The notes beneath the pieces were generated by a model that saw only the letters and a program-made list of their open reading frames with translations, searched no databases and was not told the origin of the DNA. 64,000 nt of DNA from Gemmatimonadota bacterium (GTDB lineage: Bacteria > ARS69), in assembly GCA_030747075.1 (NCBI GenBank), contig JASLLL010000006.1, forward strand, positions 47,774 through 111,773. Reading direction: 5' to 3'. Made by a program: the position numbers and the translations under genes. Of this stretch, positions 25,876 to 33,448 are shown one piece after another (position 1 is the first letter of the stretch; the number at the start of each line of letters is the position of its first letter).

Positions 25876-27863
25876 CCCGCCATCGGCTCATTCTACACGG
25901 AGTCTTGCAGGGCATTCTGTTTGGGGTGGTGGCTGGCGTTCTTGACGCGGTCTTCTCGCGCAATGAGTTTCTGGATCGGCGTCTGCTGACCGTCGCGGTA
26001 TTGGACTGGGTAGCCTGCCTTGCGCTCTTGGGGGCGGTGCTGGGTATTCTGGCGGCGCTTCTCGTTCATTCCGGACATTCCGCCCGCCGCTTCCGTTCTT
26101 CCCGGGTCCTGGCCGCATCGACCAGCGCCGTCCTCGCCGTCTTCCCCGCCTGGTTTCTCGTTCTCGTTCAGCTCAATGTCGTCTATCTGGGGTCAGACAC
26201 CGGTGCGCTGTCGCTGGGGGTGGATGCGGGCGTCACGGTGCTGGCGATCGCGGCCGGGCTGTTTCTCGTGCGCGGCCTCACGCACTCCTTCGCGTCAAGG
26301 GGGATCCTCGCGCGCATTCTTGCCAGCGCACCCGGCAGCCTCCTGCTGGCTGGCTCCTTCTTGTGCGTGGCTGCGCTCTCGTGGCAGGGCGGGCCTTCCG
26401 CCACGGGGCCGCCATCCGGTTCCGCTCCTGGCGATGCGCCGGATGTCGTCCTGGTGCTCGTGGACACGCTGCGGCGGGATCACCTCTCCGCGGAGGGATA
26501 CGCCCGCACGACCAGCCCGTCGCTCGACGCGCTTGCGGCGGAGGGGGCCCGCTTCCCCCGTTTCACCAGCCCGAGTTGCTACACCAAACCGGCGGTCGCA
26601 TCGTTGCTCACATCCCGTTACCCATCGGGGCACCGCGTTGGACACCTGCGGTCGGTTCTCCCGGAGCGGTTGCCCACGCTGGTCGAGGCGTTCCGCGATG
26701 CCGGTTACCGCACGGCGATGTTCTGCTCCAACCCGATCATCTCCGCAGAGTTCGGGTTCTCGCAGGGAGCGGAGGTCTTCCACGCGCTGGAGAAGGAGTT
26801 CACCTCCAAGACGCGCCTCGGCTACGCGCTCTTCCGTCTGGCTGAAGGCGGCCGGAACCTGCCGGGCGTTCGGCTGTGGAGCGGCCTCCTCCTCGGGATG
26901 GAGAAGCGTGTTCTGCGAGGACCGGGGGCGGAGGCGACCTCGCTGTCGGCTCCGGATGTGACCGAGGCCTTTCTCGACTGGCGGCGCTCACTGAGCGGCG
27001 CGCCTTCCTTCGCGTATCTGCACTACATGGAGCCGCACGCGCCGTATCGCGTGCCGGAGGGGGAGGCGCCGGACTTCGCCGGGGACGGCCCGGCCCCGGT
27101 TGCGGAGCACCCGTCGACCGTCGGGCTCTTTCTGCCGTTCTCCCGCGCGCAGAGCGTTCCCGACGAGACCCGCGAGGGAATGATCCTGGCCTACGACGCC
27201 GAAATCGCCTACCTCGACCGTGTGCTTGGCGGACTGTTCGACACACTGCGCACACACCCCGCCTCGGGTCGCGGAACGCTTCTCGCGGTGACCAGCGATC
27301 ACGGAGAAGAGTTTCACGAGCATGGCGGCTGGGGGCACGGGCAGTCGCTGTACGAGGAACTCCTGGCCGTGCCGCTCGTGCTGGCCGGGCCGGGAGTGCC
27401 GGAAGGCGTTGTGGTCGACCAGGCTGCCGGGCTGCTGGATGTGGGGCCGACGCTCCTGGACCTTGCGGGTCTGGAGACTCCCGCCGGTATGTCCGGCCGC
27501 TCACTTCGCAGCGTGCTGGAGGCGGCATCTTCCGGGAATGTGCCGGAGCCATCTTCGGAGGACGAAGTCTTCGCGGAGATTCTCTACGGGAAGAACTACC
27601 GGGCGCGGTCCCTTCGGCGCGGGGAGTGGAAGGTGATTGTCAGCCGTCTGGACGATCGCGAAGAGGTTCGGCTGTACCACCTCATGACCGATCCCGGGGA
27701 GTTGAGGGATCTCGCGGGCGAGCAGCCGGACCGGCTGGCCGAACTGCGCGACCGCCTCCGTGCGCGGGTTGACCTTGCGAGAGAAGGCGGCGCGCCCGAA
27801 GCGAGCGCTCAGTTCGATCCGGTGACGGAAGAGCGGCTGCGCGCACTGGGATACCTGAAGTAA
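25872..27863 (+). CDS. Membrane-anchored alkaline-phosphatase/sulfatase superfamily enzyme
   Basis: A 663-residue protein. About five membrane segments (residues 8-175) precede a periplasmic sulfatase-fold domain from about residue 189 (DVVLVLVDTLRRDHLS). The nucleophile region reads SCYTKPAVASLLTSRYP; alignment places the threonine, not the cysteine, at the catalytic position, as in phosphoethanolamine/phosphoglycerol transferases. Metal ligands appear in TSDHGEEFHEHGGWGHG (about 475-490). It probably transfers or hydrolyses a head group in the envelope; true sulfatase activity is unlikely on this reading. GTG 25872 overlaps the nfo stop; the long frame upstream is nfo's shadow. Confidence 0.8.
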   Translation: MTRHRLILHGVLQGILFGVVAGVLDAVFSRNEFLDRRLLTVAVLDWVACLALLGAVLGILAALLVHSGHSARRFRSSRVLAASTSAVLAVFPAWFLVLVQLNVVYLGSDTGALSLGVDAGVTVLAIAAGLFLVRGLTHSFASRGILARILASAPGSLLLAGSFLCVAALSWQGGPSATGPPSGSAPGDAPDVVLVLVDTLRRDHLSAEGYARTTSPSLDALAAEGARFPRFTSPSCYTKPAVASLLTSRYPSGHRVGHLRSVLPERLPTLVEAFRDAGYRTAMFCSNPIISAEFGFSQGAEVFHALEKEFTSKTRLGYALFRLAEGGRNLPGVRLWSGLLLGMEKRVLRGPGAEATSLSAPDVTEAFLDWRRSLSGAPSFAYLHYMEPHAPYRVPEGEAPDFAGDGPAPVAEHPSTVGLFLPFSRAQSVPDETREGMILAYDAEIAYLDRVLGGLFDTLRTHPASGRGTLLAVTSDHGEEFHEHGGWGHGQSLYEELLAVPLVLAGPGVPEGVVVDQAAGLLDVGPTLLDLAGLETPAGMSGRSLRSVLEAASSGNVPEPSSEDEVFAEILYGKNYRARSLRRGEWKVIVSRLDDREEVRLYHLMTDPGELRDLAGEQPDRLAELRDRLRARVDLAREGGAPEASAQFDPVTEERLRALGYLK

Positions 27864-27893
27864 GGGGCCGCCCCGAAGAGCAGCCCCTCTCTC
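27864..27893 (+). terminator. Hairpin between convergent genes
   Basis: GGGGC ... GCCCC with an imperfect inner stem is followed by TCTCTC. It lies directly after the stop of the membrane enzyme and before the convergent cytochrome gene; a weak intrinsic terminator. Confidence 0.35.
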
Positions 27894-27926
27894 ACCTGCC
27901 CGCCATTCCCGGCGTATGCAGCGGGT

Positions 27927-28502
27927 CTATTCCGCCACGACCTCGGGGATGGGGTGCGCAACCTCCTTCACGCGCTCCTCGTACTTGAACTCCTGATAGA
28001 AGGAGTTCCCTTCCGCCGTATGGCACTTCGTGCAGACCGCTTCGTCCGGAGCCAGAAGGCCTACCGACGCGGCCTCCACCGTACCGTCGGTGATGCCCGC
28101 CATGACCTTCTTCTTGTAGTAGCCTTTCCCGGGTCCGTGGCAACTCTCGCAGGAGACGCCCTCCTCCAGCGTGATCTTCTCCGTCTCCAGCTTGTCCATC
28201 ACCGGGAACGCGGTGGCGTGGCACTTCAGGCATTCCGGCGCCGTCCGGGCATCCGCGATGCCGAGTGCCTTGGCTTCCGCGGCGGCCTCTTCCGTGGCAA
28301 GGGTCTCAAACGCCTTTGCGTGCGCGGTCTCCAGCCACTTGCCGTACTGGTTTCCGCCGCTGGCCTTCTTGTGACACATCTTGCACTTCTTGACGCCCAC
28401 GAACCCGAACTCCTCCGCCGCTGAGGCAGACGCGGGGGAGATCAGGAGGGCGACCATCGCGACCAGAATGCCGACGGTCAAAGCGGTTCCGACGAACTTC
28501 AT
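27927..28502 (-). CDS. Tetrahaem c-type cytochrome, exported
   Basis: A 191-residue periplasmic electron carrier. A signal/anchor helix (about residues 4-28, ending ASASAAEE) is followed by four CXXCH haem sites: CKMCH (40-44), CLKCH (91-95), CESCH (118-122) and CTKCH (157-161). The spacing and the phrase YGKWLETAHAKAFETL resemble the cytochrome c554-like multihaem families. ATG 28502 has GGAGAG five bases upstream. Its redox partners are not encoded nearby; it is convergent with the membrane phosphatase/sulfatase and downstream of the MocR gene. Confidence 0.9.
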   Translation of the reverse strand: MKFVGTALTVGILVAMVALLISPASASAAEEFGFVGVKKCKMCHKKASGGNQYGKWLETAHAKAFETLATEEAAAEAKALGIADARTAPECLKCHATAFPVMDKLETEKITLEEGVSCESCHGPGKGYYKKKVMAGITDGTVEAASVGLLAPDEAVCTKCHTAEGNSFYQEFKYEERVKEVAHPIPEVVAE

Positions 28503-28558
28503 GAATGCTCTCCGGTTTGAGGATGGGGCTACGATGGGGTACAGACGCTCTCTAAAAG

Positions 28559-30025
28559 CTACCCACTGGCGGTGGGGTCGTCCAGAGCACCCCCGGCATC
28601 CCGGTTCCGAACGACACTTTCCACGATCTCCCCCAGCCGGGCGATGCCAAGGAGAAGATCCCCCTCGTCGTGCCTCAGAAGGTCCAGAAGCAGGAATCCC
28701 GGCTCTTCCGGCGAGAGTCCGCAGTCCGCTTCGGTGAGCACGCGAATGTCCGCCCGGGCGGCCGCGTCGCGGACAAGGGCCGACGGGACCCCCTCGGGGA
28801 GGTCCAGTCTCACGGCATCGGAAGCGGACGCGAACGCCACTCCCGCCAGCGAGGGCATTCTCCGCCGGATCGTGCGTGCGACGCTGGTGGCCAGGAGGTG
28901 CCGCTGCTCCCGCGTGGCGTCCAGGAGTCGGTTCCGGGCGGGCGTGTCGATGGCGAGTGCCAGCGCGCGCTGGGAGAGGCGGTCCAGCGCGGGGGAGGGC
29001 GAATCCGCGCGCAGCCGGTCGAGAACCCGCGCGGGGGCCCCGATCGCTGCTGCATGGAAACGGCCGCCCGCCTCGTCGCACAGGTCGATCAGGGCCATCA
29101 CGCGCCCCGAGGAGTCCATGGACGCCAGGGGCGGGGGGGCTCCGGGTTCCCGGAGCGTGTCGAGGTCCGTCACATCCTCCAGCACGGGAAGGCCGCGCTT
29201 CTTCGCAAGATCCACCAGTGCCCGCCGACGGGCGGCGTCCGGCAGCGATCCCGGAATGCGGGACCGTCCGCTGGTGACGAGAAGCAGTCGCGGTCGAGTG
29301 CGGCCCAGCGCCTCCTCCAGCGTCTCCGCCGAACTTCCCGGAGGCAGGATGCGCAGTCGGCACGGTCGCGCAAGCACCGCCCTGGCGATCTCCGGGTCCG
29401 GGGGGGCGTCCGCCACCACCAGCGAGCGCCTCCCCGCGAACAGGGCCAGCACCGCAGCCACGATGGCCGCGCGATCCGCCCCGATGGCGACCTCCTCTGC
29501 TCCATGCAGTACTCCGCACAGTGCGAGTCGGTGTGCGGCCGCGCCGCGCAGTGTGGACTCTCCCAGCGGAGGCGCGGGCGCGAAGAGCGGCCCCCGACTG
29601 GTCGCCAGCGCTTCCGCGTGGAGGCTCTTCATATGACGGGAGGGGAGCGTGGCGAGGCGGGGCAGGTCCCCGGCGAAATCGTAGGACTCTCCCGGCCTGT
29701 CCTTCGCTGGAAGCCAGGCATCCGGAGGCAGCGGGTCCTTTCCGCGCGGCCGACGAAAGGGCAGCCCGGGTTCCGTCGGCTTCGCCGGTCGTTTCCGTAC
29801 GGTCGCGCCCTGGCCGGGGCGCACCGAGATCATGCGTCGTGCGGCAAGATCGCGATAGGCCGCGTCCACCGTCGTTCGTGCGACTCCCAGAGAGCGCGCC
29901 AGTACCCGGGTCGCGGGAAGTTTCGCGCCCGGCACAAGGTGTTTCCGTCGCACGAGCTCCGCCAGATACGACGCGATCTGCCGCGCCAGAGGGACCGGGG
30001 AATCTCGTTCCAGCGGGATATACAC
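28559..30025 (-). CDS. MocR-type GntR/aminotransferase-fold regulator, PLP lysine missing
   Basis: A 488-residue transcription-factor-like protein. The N-terminal GntR winged helix (about residues 8-75: LARQIASYLAELVRRKHL, LPATRVLARSLGVARTTV) is joined to a fold-type I aminotransferase-like domain. In true MocR proteins the PLP lysine lies in a GTFSKTLxPGLRLG block. Here the corresponding stretch (about 308-332) reads RVMALIDLCDEAGGRFHAAA, with no lysine, and the EDDYD element is EDVTD. PLP binding is therefore doubtful. GTG 30025 has GGGAGG six bases upstream. It diverges from glnA, the obvious candidate target. Confidence 0.83.
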   Translation of the reverse strand: MYIPLERDSPVPLARQIASYLAELVRRKHLVPGAKLPATRVLARSLGVARTTVDAAYRDLAARRMISVRPGQGATVRKRPAKPTEPGLPFRRPRGKDPLPPDAWLPAKDRPGESYDFAGDLPRLATLPSRHMKSLHAEALATSRGPLFAPAPPLGESTLRGAAAHRLALCGVLHGAEEVAIGADRAAIVAAVLALFAGRRSLVVADAPPDPEIARAVLARPCRLRILPPGSSAETLEEALGRTRPRLLLVTSGRSRIPGSLPDAARRRALVDLAKKRGLPVLEDVTDLDTLREPGAPPPLASMDSSGRVMALIDLCDEAGGRFHAAAIGAPARVLDRLRADSPSPALDRLSQRALALAIDTPARNRLLDATREQRHLLATSVARTIRRRMPSLAGVAFASASDAVRLDLPEGVPSALVRDAAARADIRVLTEADCGLSPEEPGFLLLDLLRHDEGDLLLGIARLGEIVESVVRNRDAGGALDDPTASG

Positions 30026-30146
30026 CCTGCGCCTCCCGGTTGGGGCGCGCTCCGGCGCCCTTCGGCTGCTCTGCTCCCCCCATTGAACCCCTCTCCGGCC
30101 AATCCATCAAGTGCCCCCGACCGGTGTTGCGCGAACTCCAAGGCTA

Positions 30147-30172
30147 AATATCCGGGTGCGCAGGTCGATATT
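30147..30172. promoter_or_regulatory. AT-rich dyad between the MocR gene and glnA
   Basis: AATATC-N14-GATATT is a perfect 6-bp inverted repeat, conspicuous for its A+T content in this GC-rich sequence. It sits mid-way in the 263-base divergent region, where a MocR operator would be expected. No clear sigma-54 box was found. Confidence 0.35.
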
Positions 30173-30288
30173 CCGTGGTAACGATCCCGCAGGAAGCGTG
30201 TCCGTCGGCCGGGAGATCGATCGGATCCCCGCCGTCCGCTGTCCATCCCGGGGCAGGGTAAGCGACCCCACGAACCAGGAGCGTTCGG

Positions 30289-31650
30289 ATGACCGATTCC
30301 ACGATGTCTCACAGTCTCGATCAGATCCGTGCGGAATGTGAGTCGCACGGCGTCCGGTATGTCCAGCTTCAGTTCGTCGATATTCTGGGAATGCCGAAGT
30401 GTATCGAGATTCCTCTTCGGGAGATCGACAAGGCCTTCGCGAATGAGCTCATGTTCGACGGCTCTTCGATCGACGGGTTCGCCCGCATCGACGAGAGTGA
30501 CATGGCGCTTTACCCCGACTGGAGTTCCCGGTTCTACGAAAACTCCCCCGACGGCACCGGGAGCGTTCTTCGCGTTCTCTCCGATGTATATACCGACAAG
30601 CAGGGTGCGGAAGGCGCGCGTCCCTTCGAGGGGGATCCCCGGCTCAATCTGAAGAGTTTCCTTGCCCGCATGAAGGAAGAGCGCGACTGGGAACTCATGA
30701 CGGGCTGCGAGGCGGAGTTCTTCCTTTTCGATGCGGAGGCGCTGGAGGAGGGCAAGCTCGTCACTCATGATGAGGGCGGCTACTTCGATGTAGACCCGGT
30801 CGATCGGGGAGTGCTCGTCCGCAGGGAGATCACCGATCAGCTTCAGGAGCTCGGCTTCGACATCGAGGCGCTGCATCACGAAGTGGCGGCCGGCCAGCAC
30901 GAGATCGACTTCCGGTTCGCGCACGCTCTCCAGACCGCGGACCACCTGATGAAGTTCAAGTCGCTCATCAAGAGCGTCGCCCGGGACTACGGCCTGCAGG
31001 CCACCTTCATGCCCAAGCCGAAGGAAGGCATCAACGGAAACGGGATGCACACGCACCTCTCCATCTGGCAGGGCGGAGAGAATCTCTTCGCGGATCCGTC
31101 CGGGACGCACGGCCTTTCGGAAGTCGCGCTCCAGTTCATGGCGGGGATCATGGCGCATGCGCCCGCGATCACGGCGTTCGCGAATCCGCTCATCAACAGC
31201 TACAAACGGCTGATCCCCGGCTACGAGGCGCCGACCGTCATCGCGTACAGCCTCGCCAACCGCAGCCCGATGATCCGGATTCCCAAGGGCACCGGGAAGT
31301 CCAAGCGGATCGAAGTCCGCTCGCCCGATCCCACCGCCAACCCGTACTTCCTCACCACCGCGCTTCTTGTGGCGGGACTCGACGGCATCGACCGGGGGCT
31401 TGCGGCCCCGGACCCGGTGGCGGTGAATGTCTACCTCAAGGGCGAGGAGTGGAGGCGGGAGCACGGAATCCGCGAACTCCCCGCCTCGCTCAGTATCGCG
31501 GTGGACGCGCTGGAAGCGGACGAATGCGTCCGTTCCGCCTTTGCCGAGCACTCGATCGAGCACTATCTGAAGTCGAAGAGGGCGGAGATCTCGGAGTATC
31601 AGAGGCAGGTTCACTCCTGGGAACTGGATGCCTATCTCAGGAAGTACTGA
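30289..31650 (+). CDS. glnA: Glutamine synthetase, type I
   Basis: Condenses glutamate and ammonia to glutamine with ATP. The 453-residue protein carries FDGSSIDGF, GCEAEFFLF, the ATP-site NGNGMHTHLS, and YKRLIPGYEAPTVIAYS with RSPMIRIP, all standard. The length and the absence of an adenylylation tyrosine loop (NLYxLP) point to the GSI-alpha subtype, which is feedback-controlled rather than adenylylated. ATG 30289 has AGGAG seven bases upstream. It is divergent from the degenerate MocR gene and followed by pruA, which supplies glutamate. Confidence 0.96.
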   Translation: MTDSTMSHSLDQIRAECESHGVRYVQLQFVDILGMPKCIEIPLREIDKAFANELMFDGSSIDGFARIDESDMALYPDWSSRFYENSPDGTGSVLRVLSDVYTDKQGAEGARPFEGDPRLNLKSFLARMKEERDWELMTGCEAEFFLFDAEALEEGKLVTHDEGGYFDVDPVDRGVLVRREITDQLQELGFDIEALHHEVAAGQHEIDFRFAHALQTADHLMKFKSLIKSVARDYGLQATFMPKPKEGINGNGMHTHLSIWQGGENLFADPSGTHGLSEVALQFMAGIMAHAPAITAFANPLINSYKRLIPGYEAPTVIAYSLANRSPMIRIPKGTGKSKRIEVRSPDPTANPYFLTTALLVAGLDGIDRGLAAPDPVAVNVYLKGEEWRREHGIRELPASLSIAVDALEADECVRSAFAEHSIEHYLKSKRAEISEYQRQVHSWELDAYLRKY

Positions 31651-31654
31651 GCGG

Positions 31655-31676
31655 TCCTCCGAGGCCTTCCGGAGGA
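31655..31676 (+). terminator. Hairpin between glnA and pruA
   Basis: A perfect 7-bp stem (TCCTCCG/CGGAGGA, loop of 8) begins 4 bases after the glnA stop. There is no T-tract; it may attenuate or mark the mRNA end without fully separating pruA. Confidence 0.35.
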
Positions 31677-31737
31677 GTACCTTGTCAGGCGGGCCGGAAG
31701 GGCCGGTCGATCACCAAGAGGAAACTGAGGGTTCACC

Positions 31738-33372
31738 ATGGCCAATGGGATCTATCTGGCACCGGAACCGGTCAATGAGCCGGTGCTTTCCTTCGCGCCG
31801 GGCACTCCCGAGCGCGACACTCTCCAAAGAGAGATCACGAAGCTTCGCAGGCGGACGATCGAAATCCCGCTCGTCATCGGGGGGCGAAAGGTCCGCACGG
31901 GCCGGTTCGGGCCCTGCCGCGTTCCCCACGATCACGGGCACTCGCTCGGGCGGTACCACAAGGCCGGGAAAGCGGAAGTAGACCGGGCCATCGCCGCCGC
32001 CGCAAAGGCCTGGCCGGAGTGGTCACGAATGGCTCCCGAGGACCGGGCGGCCATCTTCCTTCGAGCGGCGGAACTCCTCGCGGGGCCGTGGCGGCAGGTT
32101 CTGAACGCCGCGACGGTACTCGGGCAGTCCAAGACCTGCCATCAGGCGGAGATCGACGCCGCCTGCGAACTGATCGACTTCCTGCGCTTCAATGTGAGCT
32201 TCATGCAGGAGATCCACGCCGATCAGCCGGTGAGTGGTCCGGGGGTGTGGAATCGTGTGGAGTCCCGCCCGCTGGAGGGGTTTGTCTTTGCGGTCACGCC
32301 GTTCAACTTCACCTCCATCGCCGGGAATCTCCCGACGGCCCCCGCGCTCATGGGGAACACCGTGGTCTGGAAGCCCGCGTCGTCCGCGGTCTACTCCGCG
32401 CACTTCCTCATGCGTCTCTTCGAGGAAGCGGGGCTGCCCCCGGGCGTGATCAATCTCGTCCCCGGCTCCGGCGGCGAGGTGGGAGATCCCGCGCTGGCGG
32501 ACCCCGCGCTGGCCGGAGTTCACTTCACCGGCTCGACCGAAGTGTTCCACGGGATCTGGCGCACGATCGGCACGAACATCGAGCGGTACCACGGATACCC
32601 GAGAATCGTGGGGGAGACGGGCGGGAAGGACTTCGTCTTCGCGCATGAGTCTGCGGATCCCGCCGTTCTTGCCACCTCGCTCGTGAGAGGCGCCTTCGAG
32701 TATCAGGGGCAGAAGTGCAGCGCCGCCTCCCGGGCGTACATCCCGCGCAGCATGTGGCGGAAGATGCGGGACAATCTGCTGGATCAGGTTGGGCGGATCC
32801 GCATGGGGAACCCGGAAGATTTCGGCAACTTCATGGGGGCGGTCATCGACGAGAACGCCTACCGCACCATCTCCGGTTTCATCCGCACGGCGAAGCGTTC
32901 CGCATCCGCCCGTGTGCTGGCGGGAGGCGGCTGCTCCGGGCGCGACGGGTGGTTCATCGAACCGACGGTGGTGCAGACGACGGATCCGGGCTTCCGGCTC
33001 CTTCGCGAAGAGATCTTCGGACCCGTGCTGACGATTTATGTCTACCCGGACGGCGGTCTCGACCGGGCGCTCCGACTCTGCGACGAAACCTCTCCGTACG
33101 CACTGACCGGCGCCGTCTTCGCGCGGGACCGGAAGGTGATTGCGGACATCTCCGACCGGTTGCGTCATGCGGCGGGCAACTTCTACATCAACGACAAGCC
33201 GACGGGTGCGGTCGTGGGGCAGCAACCCTTCGGGGGCAGCCGCGCTTCCGGTACCAACGACAAGGCGGGCAGCTCGCTGAACCTCTCCCGATGGGTCACG
33301 CCGCGAACCATCAAGGAGCAGTTTGTCGGGCCGCAGGACTTCCCGTATCCCTTCATGGATCCGGAAGACTGA
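31738..33372 (+). CDS. pruA: L-glutamate gamma-semialdehyde (P5C) dehydrogenase
   Basis: Oxidises glutamate-gamma-semialdehyde (from proline or ornithine) to glutamate with NAD+. The 544-residue single-domain ALDH has VTPFNFTSIAGNLPTAPALM, VHFTGSTEVFH, the glutamate in IVGETGGKDFVF and the catalytic cysteine in YQGQKCSAASRAYIP, which are specific for ALDH4/PruA enzymes. There is no proline dehydrogenase domain and no putA in the window. The ATG follows GAGGGTTCACC. Together with rocD (7611) and the adjacent glnA it completes an ornithine-to-glutamine route. Confidence 0.95.
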   Translation: MANGIYLAPEPVNEPVLSFAPGTPERDTLQREITKLRRRTIEIPLVIGGRKVRTGRFGPCRVPHDHGHSLGRYHKAGKAEVDRAIAAAAKAWPEWSRMAPEDRAAIFLRAAELLAGPWRQVLNAATVLGQSKTCHQAEIDAACELIDFLRFNVSFMQEIHADQPVSGPGVWNRVESRPLEGFVFAVTPFNFTSIAGNLPTAPALMGNTVVWKPASSAVYSAHFLMRLFEEAGLPPGVINLVPGSGGEVGDPALADPALAGVHFTGSTEVFHGIWRTIGTNIERYHGYPRIVGETGGKDFVFAHESADPAVLATSLVRGAFEYQGQKCSAASRAYIPRSMWRKMRDNLLDQVGRIRMGNPEDFGNFMGAVIDENAYRTISGFIRTAKRSASARVLAGGGCSGRDGWFIEPTVVQTTDPGFRLLREEIFGPVLTIYVYPDGGLDRALRLCDETSPYALTGAVFARDRKVIADISDRLRHAAGNFYINDKPTGAVVGQQPFGGSRASGTNDKAGSSLNLSRWVTPRTIKEQFVGPQDFPYPFMDPED

Positions 33373-33395
33373 GTGCTGTGCCGGGGTGATGTGAA

Positions 33396-33427
33396 ACGGG
33401 CCTCCGGGTTTCCCCGGGGGCCCGTTG
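33396..33427. terminator. Strong bidirectional terminator
   Basis: ACGGGCC-t-CCGGG / CCCGG-g-GGgCCCGT forms a long near-perfect stem around TTTC, placed between convergent pruA and the YCF48-type gene. The right side is followed by TTGT, and the left side reads as TTTCAC on the other strand. Confidence 0.6.
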
Positions 33428-33448
33428 TCGCAGGGGGAGATGTTCGCG

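Noticed and set aside
28503..30110. The 536-codon extension that would join the cytochrome frame to the MocR region
   Set aside because: It is the out-of-phase shadow of the MocR gene; the cytochrome has a normal signal peptide and ribosome site at 28502.
30173..30288. Looked for a sigma-54 promoter or a glutamine riboswitch upstream of glnA
   Set aside because: No GG-N10-GC box with proper context and no recognisable riboswitch core was found.
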